Assembly (NCBI RefSeq): GCF_014650895.1
Contig: NZ_BMVV01000002.1
Coordinates: 496,001-560,000 of the forward strand
DNA length: 64,000 bases
Reading direction: 5' to 3'
Source of the DNA: Streptomyces omiyaensis
Lineage (GTDB): Bacteria > Actinomycetota > Actinomycetes > Streptomycetales > Streptomycetaceae
Below the pieces are notes generated by a model. The model ran no database searches and had not been told where the DNA came from. It was given only the letters and a program-made list of their open reading frames with translations. Positions 28,885 through 38,472 of the stretch are shown here, in pieces. The translations under genes and the position numbers were made by a program. Every line of letters starts with the position of its first letter. Positions within the stretch are counted from its first letter, which is position 1.

Positions 28885-29835
28885 ATGAGCGTGCGCCGTG
28901 ATGAGACCGATGAGAACACCGCCCCCCACCGGGCGGGCTTCGCCTGCTTCGTCGGGCGCCCCAACGCGGGCAAGTCCACCCTCACCAACGCTCTGGTCGG
29001 ACAGAAGGTGGCGATCACCTCCAACCGCCCCCAGACGACCCGGCACACCGTGCGCGGCATCGTGCACCGCCCGGACGCCCAGCTGATCCTGGTGGACACC
29101 CCCGGCCTCCACAAGCCGCGCACCCTCCTCGGCGAGCGGCTCAACGACGTCGTCCGCACCACCTGGGCCGAGGTCGACGTGATCGGCTTCTGCCTGCCCG
29201 CCGACCAGAAGCTCGGCCCCGGCGACCGCTTCATCGCCAAGGAGCTCGCCGAGATCAAGAAGACCCCCAAGGTCGCCATCGTCACCAAGACCGACCTGGT
29301 CGACTCCAAGACCCTCGCCGAGCAGCTGATCGCCATCGACCAGCTCGGCCGGGAGCTCGGCATCGAGTGGGCGGAGATCGTGCCCGTCTCCGCCGTCGGC
29401 GACAAGCAGGTCCGGCTCGTCGCCGACCTGCTCATCCCGCTGCTCCCGAAGTCCCCGCCGCTCTACCCGGAGGGCGACCTCACGGACGAGCCGGAGCAGG
29501 TCATGGTCGCCGAGCTGATCCGCGAGGCCGCGCTCGAAGGCGTGCGCGACGAGCTGCCGCACTCCATCGCGGTCGTCGTCGAGGAGATGATCCCGCGCGA
29601 GGGCCGCCCCGCCGACCGGCCGCTGCTCGACATCCACGCCAACGTGTACATCGAGCGCCCCAGCCAGAAGGGCATCATCATCGGCCCCAAGGGCAGCCGC
29701 CTGAAGGAGGTCGGGATGAAGTCCCGCAAGCACATCGAGGCCCTCCTCGGCACGCCCGTCTTCCTCGACCTGCACGTCAAGGTCGCCAAGGACTGGCAGC
29801 GCGACCCCAAGCAGCTGCGCCGCCTGGGCTTCTAG
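28885..29835 (+). CDS. era: GTPase Era
   Basis: This 316-residue essential GTPase binds 16S rRNA near its 3' end during 30S assembly. G1 is GRPNAGKST, the G2 region ITSNRPQTTRHT, G3 DTPGLHKP, G4 TKTDLV, and the C-terminal KH domain carries GPKGSRLKEVG. GAGAAT (28872-28877) precedes the ATG at 28885 by 7 nt, a leaderless-type start; GGGGAG (28869-28874) at 10 nt could alternatively serve as ribosome-binding site, and an ATG at 28876 is in frame. In most bacteria era adjoins ybeY; here the two are separated by about 7.8 kb of corC, exporter and surface genes. Confidence 0.96.
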   Translation: MSVRRDETDENTAPHRAGFACFVGRPNAGKSTLTNALVGQKVAITSNRPQTTRHTVRGIVHRPDAQLILVDTPGLHKPRTLLGERLNDVVRTTWAEVDVIGFCLPADQKLGPGDRFIAKELAEIKKTPKVAIVTKTDLVDSKTLAEQLIAIDQLGRELGIEWAEIVPVSAVGDKQVRLVADLLIPLLPKSPPLYPEGDLTDEPEQVMVAELIREAALEGVRDELPHSIAVVVEEMIPREGRPADRPLLDIHANVYIERPSQKGIIIGPKGSRLKEVGMKSRKHIEALLGTPVFLDLHVKVAKDWQRDPKQLRRLGF

Positions 29836-29837
29836 CG

Positions 29838-30230
29838 GTGCTCGACCCCGGGACCGAGCGCTTCGTCGACGCGGCGCTCGCCCTGCCGCCCGCCGCCCTG
29901 GCCGCCGCCTTCGACCGCATGGTCGAGGACCGCTCCCGGGGCGGCCGGGAGGCGAGCCTCGCGGCGAGGCCCTCGGCGGCACAGGACTCGGCGCTCACGC
30001 GGCGGGTCCGCGGCGGACTGCTGGCCCGCGCCGACGAGCTCGACGAGCACCTCACGGGGCTCCTGTCCGACGCCAAGTCCGCGATCTGCATCGCCGGCCG
30101 CGCGGTCCTCAAGCGCGGCCGGCTCACCCCGGAGCAGTACGCCCTCCTGGTCACCCCCTTCACCGCCCTCGGCGTGCCGGCCCCGCCGCATCCGACCGTG
30201 GACCCGCCCCGAGACGGCGTGCCAGCATGA
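29838..30230 (+). CDS. Conserved-looking hypothetical protein downstream of era
   Basis: This 130-residue protein of unknown function starts with GTG 2 nt after the era stop, so it is likely translated by coupling with era. It is predicted mostly helical, with an acidic/alanine-rich first half (LDPGTERFVDAALALPPAA) and a conserved-looking core SDAKSAICIAGRAVLKRG followed by LTPEQYALLVTPF. No signal peptide or transmembrane span is seen. I do not recognise a family. Third-position GC is as high as in neighbouring genes, supporting coding. Confidence 0.65.
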   Translation: MLDPGTERFVDAALALPPAALAAAFDRMVEDRSRGGREASLAARPSAAQDSALTRRVRGGLLARADELDEHLTGLLSDAKSAICIAGRAVLKRGRLTPEQYALLVTPFTALGVPAPPHPTVDPPRDGVPA

Positions 30231-30234
30231 CGCC

Positions 30235-31251
30235 GTGACGCAGATCAGCAAGGGGGAGGACCTGCCGGTCCCCGGGCAGCCAGGACAGGGCGGGCCGGTC
30301 CCGCTGGAGATCCCGCACGGAGCCGTCGGCAAGTCGGCGGGCGCGGGCGCCGGAACAGGCTCCGGTACGGGCCCGGGCGCGGACGCCGGTACGGGCTTCG
30401 GCACGGGTACGGGCACGAGCTCTGCGGCGGACGGCTCGCCGGCCGGTTCCGGCCCACCGGGAGAGGACGGCGCACCGCCCCCGCGCCGGGTCGACCGCGC
30501 GGCCGGCGGATGGTGGGCGGACCTGATCGCCGCCTCTTCCACCCCCTCGCCCGCTCCGGCCTCCGATCCCTCGGCCGCTCCGTCGACCGGGAGGGCCGCG
30601 CCGGCCGGGATCCTCGACGGCGGAGGGTTCGACGACCTCGTGTACGTCGGCAGGGGCGATGCCAGGTTCGCCATGGAGGAGGTCCCGCCGCCCGGCTACG
30701 TCCTGGTCGAGTACGCCTGGAGGGGGACGGGCTTCTTCATGCTGGACTCCGTCGACTGGAACGGCAGGGACGCCGTCGGACTCGGCGGCTCGCATCCGGC
30801 CGGCCGGTTCGCGCAGCGGGTGATGTGGTGCGACGACCTGTACCCGCTGCGCTTCCGCCTCCGGTGCGGCGACCACGACGAGTGGGTGATCGTCGTCCGG
30901 CCCGTGACCGGCGTGCGCGAGCTCGGGGCGGGCGCCACGGGGCGGGGGACCGAGGTGCTGCTCCACACCGGACCCGCCGGTGAACTGCGCACCCGGCTCC
31001 GCCCGGCGGGGGCCGACGCGTCCCTGCGCGTCCTGGGCCACAAGCCGCGTCGTCCCGGCGCCCCCGCCCCGTTCCCCGACACGCTGGCGAGCGACCACGC
31101 CCGGCGCCCGGAGGACGCCCGGAAGCTGCCCGAGGGGCCGCTGCTCGTCGAGGTCGTGAACGCCGACGGCGAGTGGTCGTTCGAGGTCGGCCCCGTCCGC
31201 CCCCCGGAGGAGAGGAAGCCCGGCTTCTGGGGCCGTCTCTTCGGGCGCTAG
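30235..31251 (+). CDS. Hypothetical protein with Gly/Thr-rich repeat linker
   Basis: This 338-residue protein has a disordered N-terminal half with a GTG-type Gly/Thr/Ala repeat (about residues 36-65) and Pro/Ser-rich segments, then a compact domain (about 125-260) with GGFDDLVYVGRGDARFAMEEV and FFMLDSVDWNGRDAVGLGG, and a C-terminal block ending EERKPGFWGRLFGR. It has no transmembrane helix. The family is not recognised; the mixed alpha/beta domain could bind a partner protein. The GTG start has no clear ribosome-binding site and follows the preceding stop by 4 nt, so it may belong to the era operon. It converges on the emfourin gene with a 1-bp gap. Confidence 0.65.
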   Translation: MTQISKGEDLPVPGQPGQGGPVPLEIPHGAVGKSAGAGAGTGSGTGPGADAGTGFGTGTGTSSAADGSPAGSGPPGEDGAPPPRRVDRAAGGWWADLIAASSTPSPAPASDPSAAPSTGRAAPAGILDGGGFDDLVYVGRGDARFAMEEVPPPGYVLVEYAWRGTGFFMLDSVDWNGRDAVGLGGSHPAGRFAQRVMWCDDLYPLRFRLRCGDHDEWVIVVRPVTGVRELGAGATGRGTEVLLHTGPAGELRTRLRPAGADASLRVLGHKPRRPGAPAPFPDTLASDHARRPEDARKLPEGPLLVEVVNADGEWSFEVGPVRPPEERKPGFWGRLFGR

Positions 31252-31252
31252 C

Positions 31253-31501
31253 TCAGGCGCCCTCCTTGAGGACCCTCGTGACCAGCGTCCGCTGGTCGTC
31301 CGTGAGGTGCGGGTCCGCGCACCTCACGGTCCGGCCGTCGACGGTGATCTCGTACGAGAAGCCGTCCGGGACGACCCGGGTGGCCTCCGGCGCCGCGAGG
31401 ACGGCGGAGGCCAGGGACTCCCACTCGGGGCCCGAGACCTCCACCTCCGCCGACCGCTCGATGCCCGCGAAACCACCGGTGCGCCGCACTCGAATCCGCA
31501 T
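31253..31501 (-). CDS. Emfourin-type protease inhibitor (protealysin inhibitor family)
   Basis: This 82-residue protein begins MRIRVRRTGGFAGIER and contains GPEWESLASAVLAAP and DGFSYEITVDGRTVRC, the layout of emfourin, the small slow-binding inhibitor of protealysin-like M4 peptidases (established for Serratia). It lies 21 nt downstream of the M4 peptidase gene on the same strand, the standard bicistronic arrangement, so it should inhibit that enzyme. It has no signal peptide, consistent with an intracellular inhibitor. Confidence 0.88.
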   Translation of the reverse strand: MRIRVRRTGGFAGIERSAEVEVSGPEWESLASAVLAAPEATRVVPDGFSYEITVDGRTVRCADPHLTDDQRTLVTRVLKEGA

Positions 31502-31522
31502 GGGGCCTGTCTACCAGCCGGC

Positions 31523-32566
31523 TCAGTCGGTCGGTACGCCCACGGTGGCCCACGCCTTCGTGACGGCCTGGATCTCGGCCGCGTCGCCGTACCGCGCCCT
31601 GGCCGCCGCCACCGTCGCCGCCGCGAACTCGGCGAACCGGGTCTCGGGGGCGAGCACCCCGCTGGTCATCACGTCGTACCAGATCAGCCCGGCCCGTTCC
31701 CAGGCGTGGCCGCCGAGCTCGGTCGCCACCAGGTAGAAGGCGTGGTTGGGGATGCCGGAGTTGATGTGCACCCCGCCGTTGTCCCGGCCGGTGCGCACGT
31801 AGTCGTCCATGTGGGCGGGCTGCGGGTCCTTGCCGAGCACGTCGTCGTCGTACGCCGTCCCCGGCGCCTTCATCGAGCGCAGCGCCGTCCCCTGCACGGA
31901 GGGGTGGAAGAGGCCCTCGCCGATCAGCCAGTCGGCGCGGTCTGCGGTCTGGCCGAGCGCGTGCTGCTTCACCAGCGCGCCGAAGACGTCGGAGACCGAC
32001 TCGTTGAGCGCGCCGGACTGGCTGAAGTACTCCAGGTTCGCCGTGTACTGGGTGAAGCCGTGGGCCAGCTCGTGCCCGATGACGTCCACCGGAAGGGTGA
32101 AGTCGAGGAAGATCTCGTCGTCGCCGTCGCCGAACACCATCTGCTCGCCGTTCCAGAAGGCGTTGCCGTACTTCTCGTCGTAGTGGACGGTCGCGATCAG
32201 CGGCAGCCCCGCCCCGTCCATCGAGTCGCGCCCGAAGGCGTCCCGGAAGAGCGCGAAGGTGGCGCCCAGGCCCGCGTAGGCCCGGTTGACGGTGGCGTCG
32301 GCGGTCGCCGCGTCGCCCTCGTCGCGGACCTTCACGCCGGGCAGGCCGGTGCGGCGCTGCGCGTCGTGGACGGTGCGGCGCGGGGCCGCGGGCTCCGCCG
32401 GCGCGCCGGGCGCGGCGGCCGCGGGGCGGGGGAGGAGCCGGGCGGTGCGGGCCGAGGCGTCGGCGATCAGGGTGCGGCGCGCGGCCGCCGCGACGGCCGG
32501 GTTCTCCGAGGCCGCGAGGTGCTCCAGCAGGTGGGGCGGCACGATCGTGCAGAAGGGGGAGGTCAT
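31523..32566 (-). CDS. M4-family metallopeptidase (protealysin-like)
   Basis: This 347-residue thermolysin-family zinc protease has H165-E166-L-A-H169 (VIGHELAHG), the third ligand E189 in LNESVSDVFG and catalytic H267 in NGGVHINSGIPN. The N-terminus TSPFCTIVPPHLLEHLA is the short protealysin propeptide, with its conserved Cys-Pro-Pro region, and there is no signal peptide, as in other protealysin-like enzymes. The ATG at 32566 begins that propeptide; an in-frame upstream ATG at 32641 is unlikely. It pairs with the emfourin-type inhibitor gene downstream. It is divergent from leuA. Confidence 0.94.
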   Translation of the reverse strand: MTSPFCTIVPPHLLEHLAASENPAVAAAARRTLIADASARTARLLPRPAAAAPGAPAEPAAPRRTVHDAQRRTGLPGVKVRDEGDAATADATVNRAYAGLGATFALFRDAFGRDSMDGAGLPLIATVHYDEKYGNAFWNGEQMVFGDGDDEIFLDFTLPVDVIGHELAHGFTQYTANLEYFSQSGALNESVSDVFGALVKQHALGQTADRADWLIGEGLFHPSVQGTALRSMKAPGTAYDDDVLGKDPQPAHMDDYVRTGRDNGGVHINSGIPNHAFYLVATELGGHAWERAGLIWYDVMTSGVLAPETRFAEFAAATVAAARARYGDAAEIQAVTKAWATVGVPTD

Positions 32567-32725
32567 ACCGGCAATGTGGCACTCCGTGACGCCGGAGTCA
32601 CTACAGGCGACGAGGATTGGCGAAATGGAGTGATGAGTCACCTTTCGGGCTTGACGTCACCGCCGTCCCGCATACTGAAACAGGACGTCCGCCGTCCCCG
32701 GTCCTGGGCTATGGTGACGCACATC

Positions 32726-34623
<1,898 letters not shown>

Positions 34624-34640
34624 CCTCACGCTCCGTACGC

Positions 34641-34680
34641 CCGCCCCGCCCCCTCCGCGAGGGGGCGGGGCGGCGCTTTT
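34641..34680 (+). terminator. Intrinsic terminator after leuA
   Basis: A perfect 15-bp stem (34641-34655 with 34659-34673), 3-nt loop CGC, followed by CGCTTTT ending at 34680. Confidence 0.95.
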
Positions 34681-34852
34681 GTGAGGTGCGTCACGGTTTC
34701 AGGTCTACTTAAGGAAGATCATGGCGACATGCCGGAATCGGCGCCATATGCGGTGAGTTGACGGCACATCACGGTGTGACGGATGGTACAGACCACTCCC
34801 CCCGGGACCCCCCACTCCTTCCCTCCCCGCACTCCCTGACCTGGAGTTCCGC

Positions 34853-36196
34853 ATGCGCACGTCCGCTGCCGTGGCCACCGTCCTCGCGGTGACCGGAGCC
34901 GCCCTCGCCTGGGCCCCCGCCGCTTCCGCCGACCCCGCCGCATGCGCGCCCCGTCCGCTCGGCACGGCCGGGCTGTACGCGGAGTTCGTCGAGGGCGACT
35001 CGGTGCGCCACTCGGACTCCGAGGGCGCGGTGGCGGTCGGCGGCGACGCCAGGTTCGGCGACCCGGCGCAGTCGTCCGGCTTCTCCGTCGGCCACCAGCT
35101 CACCTCCGCCGACCTCGGCAGGCTGCCCGGCGGCCACAGCCTCGTCGTGGGCGGCACCCTGACGGCCAACCAGGTCGTCATCACCAAGGGCACCGGCGTG
35201 GCCGGCAAGGTCGTGAACGCCTCCGGCGGCAAGAACTTCGGCGTCGACGGCCCGATCGCCGAGGGCGCCTCCCCGGTCGACTTCGGCAAGGAGTTCGCCG
35301 AGCTGCGCACGCGCTCCACCGCCTGGGCGGGCGAGAAGCCGAACGGCACCGTCTCCGCCGCCGGCGACGGCCTCTTCCTCACCGGCACCGACGCCCGGCT
35401 GAACGTCTTCGCCGTGGACGCCGCCGACCTCCAGAAGGCCCGCGCGATCACCTTCGACGTGCCGGTCGGCGCCTCCACCCTGGTGAACGTGCTCGGCACC
35501 GCGTACGACATGAACACGAACGCCACCTACGGCGTCTACTACAAGAACCTCGCCGGCGGCCTGCCCGTCGTCGACGACTACGACGTGCCGGACCAGGCCT
35601 ACCGCACGATCCGCTCCCAGCTGCTGTGGAACTTCCCGCAGGCCACCACGGTGAAGAAGAACTACACCTCGTGGCCCGGCACGATCCTCGCCCCCCGCGC
35701 CACCGTCCACATGGGCGGCCCCGGCGTCGGCCCCGGCCACGTCAACGGCGCCGTGATAGCGAAGAACCTCGTCACCGTCCCCGGCGCCGAGACCCACCAG
35801 ATGACCTTCGCCGGCTGCCTCCCCGGCGAGACCGTCCCCGGCCCGGTCGTCACCCCGGAGACCCCGAAGCCGACCGACACCCCGGTCCCCACCCCGCCGG
35901 CCACCACCGAGCCGCCGGCGCCCACCACCCCGGCGCCCACCACCTCCGCCCCCGGCACCCCGGAGACCGGCGTGCCCGCCCCCTCCGAGACGCCCTCCGG
36001 CACCCCCGCCGGGACCACCGCCCCGGCCGGGACCCCCGAGGAGACCGGGGCGCCGGCCCCGTCCGCGACCACCCCGGAGGGTGATCTCGCGACGACGGGT
36101 TCGGCCATCGGACCCGGCGTCATCGGCGCGGCCGTCGGCGCCCTGGTGCTCGGCGGAGGCTTCCTGGCCTTCGCGAAGCGCCGCCGCCGGGCCTGA
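34853..36196 (+). CDS. Choice-of-anchor A surface protein with LAXTG sorting signal
   Basis: This 447-residue secreted protein has a signal peptide (cleaved near ASA, residue 25), a choice-of-anchor-A beta-helical domain (about residues 35-320; VGGDARFG, LVVGGTLTANQVVITKG, SWPGTILAPRATVHMGG), a Pro/Thr-rich stalk (about 330-410) and a C-terminal sorting signal: LATTG at 412-416, a hydrophobic span and KRRRRA. LAXTG is the motif used by class E sortases in streptomycetes, so covalent attachment to peptidoglycan is predicted. No sortase gene lies in this window. GGAG is 6 nt before the ATG. The ligand is unknown. Confidence 0.9.
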   Translation: MRTSAAVATVLAVTGAALAWAPAASADPAACAPRPLGTAGLYAEFVEGDSVRHSDSEGAVAVGGDARFGDPAQSSGFSVGHQLTSADLGRLPGGHSLVVGGTLTANQVVITKGTGVAGKVVNASGGKNFGVDGPIAEGASPVDFGKEFAELRTRSTAWAGEKPNGTVSAAGDGLFLTGTDARLNVFAVDAADLQKARAITFDVPVGASTLVNVLGTAYDMNTNATYGVYYKNLAGGLPVVDDYDVPDQAYRTIRSQLLWNFPQATTVKKNYTSWPGTILAPRATVHMGGPGVGPGHVNGAVIAKNLVTVPGAETHQMTFAGCLPGETVPGPVVTPETPKPTDTPVPTPPATTEPPAPTTPAPTTSAPGTPETGVPAPSETPSGTPAGTTAPAGTPEETGAPAPSATTPEGDLATTGSAIGPGVIGAAVGALVLGGGFLAFAKRRRRA

Positions 36197-36253
36197 AACC
36201 CCGGTGACGTGTCTCGGCCATCTCCGGTGCGAAGTACGGACGAGGTGCTGACG

Positions 36254-36277
36254 CCACATCATGGATGTGGCTAACAT
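36254..36277 (+). promoter_or_regulatory. Promoter with palindromic operator before the TerB gene
   Basis: CCACATC-ATG-GATGTGG (36254-36270) is a perfect 7-bp inverted repeat ending one base before a -10-like TAACAT (36272-36277). A repressor bound here would occupy the -35/-10 spacer. Confidence 0.6.
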
Positions 36278-36323
36278 CACGCCAACGCACCGGCAGTGCA
36301 GCCGGGCCGTTGAGGAGGTGCGC

Positions 36324-37016
36324 GTGCGTTCTGCCCGGGAAACACGTGGTGGCAAGCTGACCGTCTGCGGCATCCGCACCTCCTGGAACACCATCGGGGA
36401 CGGCGAGTTCTTCTGCGAGGAGTGCGGCGGGGACCGCAACTACCGGCGGCGCACCGGCCGCCGCCGGTTCGCCGTCCTCGGCGTCCCGCTCGTGCCCCGG
36501 GGCTGTACCGGGCCGGTCGTGGAGTGCGCCGCCTGCCACACCCACTTCGGCACCGAGGTCCTGGAGCGGCCGACCACCGGCCGCTTCTCCGCCATGCTGC
36601 GGGACGCCGTCCACACCGTCGCCCTCGCCGTCCTCGCGGCCGGCGGCACCGGCTCCCGCGAGGTCCTCGACCGCGCGGTGCACGCCGTCCGCTCCGCCGG
36701 ATACGCCGACTGCACGGCCGTCCAGCTCGTCGACCTGGTCGAGGCGCTGGAGGCCGACACCGGGCGGTTCATGCCGGAGATCAACCCCGAGGGCGCCCTC
36801 CTCGCCATCGAGATCCACGAGGCCGTCGCCCCGCTCACCCCGCACCTGGAGCCCGCGGGCCGCGAGGCGCTGCTGCTCCAGGCCGCCCGGATCGCCCTCG
36901 CCGACGGCTGCTACAGCCCGGCCGAGCAGGAGGTCCTGGGCACCGTCGGGACGGCGCTCGGCCTCCTCCCCGAGGACGTCCTGCGGCTGCTCGCCTCCGC
37001 CCGGACGGTCGCCTGA
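36324..37016 (+). CDS. TerB-family protein with zinc-ribbon N-terminus
   Basis: This 230-residue protein has a zinc-ribbon-like pair of motifs (CEECGGDRNY and CAACHTHFG, both CxxC) in its first 75 residues, then a TerB-like helical domain (about 85-228; ALLLQAARIALADGCYSPAEQ is a typical TerB metal-binding helix, split here at its acidic residues). TerB domains bind metal and appear in membrane-stress and tellurite-resistance systems; the rest of a ter operon is absent here. The GTG at 36324 follows GAGGAGG by 5 nt and is preferred over the far ATG at 36261. Confidence 0.82.
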   Translation: MRSARETRGGKLTVCGIRTSWNTIGDGEFFCEECGGDRNYRRRTGRRRFAVLGVPLVPRGCTGPVVECAACHTHFGTEVLERPTTGRFSAMLRDAVHTVALAVLAAGGTGSREVLDRAVHAVRSAGYADCTAVQLVDLVEALEADTGRFMPEINPEGALLAIEIHEAVAPLTPHLEPAGREALLLQAARIALADGCYSPAEQEVLGTVGTALGLLPEDVLRLLASARTVA

Positions 37017-37023
37017 ACCACGC

Positions 37024-38394
37024 TCACGGCACGATGTTCTGGTTGAGCCGGAAGACGTTGCCGGGGTCGTAGCGGCGCTTCACCTCGCGCAGCCGCGCGT
37101 AGTTCTGCCGGTAGTTCACCCGGACCCGGTCCTGGTCGTCGGCGTCCATGAAGTTCACGTACCCGCCGGCCTCGGTGTGCGGGCGCAGCGCCCGGTCGTA
37201 GGCGCGGGTCCAGGCCACGCCGGCCGCCGTGCCGGACGGGTCGGTCCAGGTCGCGCCGATGGAGTGCGAGACGTCCGCGTCCCGGTAGGCGAAGGCGGTC
37301 TCCTCCGGGCCGGTGCGGTGGCAGGCCCCGTCGATCGGGAAGAGCGCGGTGTCCGACTCCATGGTCGGCATGGTCGCGCCGTACGCGGCGTGCGCGGCGA
37401 CGGCCCCGTCGCTCAGCCCGCGGCTGAAGTTCCCCTTCCAGTAGTGGTACAGGCCGGCCGGCAGCTGCTCGTCGAAGAGCGTGTTGATCACCGGGTACGG
37501 CATCCGCTCCATGAAGCGGCCGACCACCGGGCCCAGCCCGTCGAGCAGGGCCAGCACCTTCTCGTCGCCCTCGCGGGGGCCGCTGAAGCAGGTGAAGGCG
37601 GCGCAGACCGGACGCCCGTGCCAGCGCTCCGGCAGGAACGGTTCCTGCGGGCCGAGGGCCAGCACCAGGATGATGTTCAGCTCCTCGGGCGCGGCGGTGG
37701 CCGCCTCGTACCAGGCGCGGATCACCGCCTCGTCCTGCGGGTAGCAGGTCAGCCCGCCGAGCACCTCCGCCAGCGGGTGCAGCCGGTAGGCGAACTCGGT
37801 CACCACGCCGAAGTTCCCGCCGCCGCCGCGCAGCGCCCAGAACAGGTCGGGGCGGCGCCCGGCGTCGCAGGAGACGAGGTCCCCGTCGGCGGTGACGACC
37901 TCCGCGCCGATCAGGTTGTCGCAGCTCAGCCCGTACCGGCGGGCGAGGTGGCCCATGCCGCCGCCCAGGGTCAGCCCGGCGACCCCGGTGGTGGAGACGA
38001 CCCCGCCGGTGGTCGCGAGCCCGAAGGCGTGCGCCGCGTGGTCGAGGTCGCCCCAGGTGGCGCCGCCGCCCGCCCGGGCCGTGCGGTCCTCCGGATCGAC
38101 CCGGACCTCCCGCATCGGGGAGAGGTCGACCACCAGGCCGTCGTCGACCGTGCCGAAGCCGGCGACCGAGTGGGAACCGCCGCGGACCGCGAGCGGGAGG
38201 CCGTGCTCCCGCGCGTGGCGGACCGCCGCGCTCACGTCGCCGGCGTCCGCGGCGCGGACGACGACGGCGGGACGGCGGTCGTGCAGGGCGTTGTAGACCC
38301 GCCGGGACTCCTCGTACGAGGGGTCGCCGGGGGTGACGACGGTGCCGCGCACGGCACCGCGGAGCGCGTCCAGGGTCTCCGTCGAAGTGGTCAT
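37024..38394 (-). CDS. FAD-linked oxidoreductase (berberine-bridge-enzyme-like)
   Basis: This 456-residue PCMH-type flavoprotein has the covalent-FAD histidine in LAVRGGSHSVAGFG, the segments TGGVVSTTGVAGLTLGGG and WALRGGGGNFGVVTEF, and a C-terminal BBE motif (YDPGNVFRLNQNI). The position where bicovalent enzymes carry cysteine is occupied by Thr/Val, so mono-covalent flavin attachment is inferred. Such enzymes oxidise alcohols, sugars or alkaloid-like substrates; the substrate is unknown. The ATG at 38394 is preferred to an in-frame one at 38454. It lies 78 bp downstream of a LuxR-type regulator gene on the same strand. Confidence 0.9.
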   Translation of the reverse strand: MTTSTETLDALRGAVRGTVVTPGDPSYEESRRVYNALHDRRPAVVVRAADAGDVSAAVRHAREHGLPLAVRGGSHSVAGFGTVDDGLVVDLSPMREVRVDPEDRTARAGGGATWGDLDHAAHAFGLATTGGVVSTTGVAGLTLGGGMGHLARRYGLSCDNLIGAEVVTADGDLVSCDAGRRPDLFWALRGGGGNFGVVTEFAYRLHPLAEVLGGLTCYPQDEAVIRAWYEAATAAPEELNIILVLALGPQEPFLPERWHGRPVCAAFTCFSGPREGDEKVLALLDGLGPVVGRFMERMPYPVINTLFDEQLPAGLYHYWKGNFSRGLSDGAVAAHAAYGATMPTMESDTALFPIDGACHRTGPEETAFAYRDADVSHSIGATWTDPSGTAAGVAWTRAYDRALRPHTEAGGYVNFMDADDQDRVRVNYRQNYARLREVKRRYDPGNVFRLNQNIVP

Positions 38395-38472
38395 GCTCCC
38401 GGTGTACGCGTCCGGTCCCGGCGGCCGCATCGCCCGGACCGCCCATTCCGGCACCGCCGCGGGATGGGCGAT

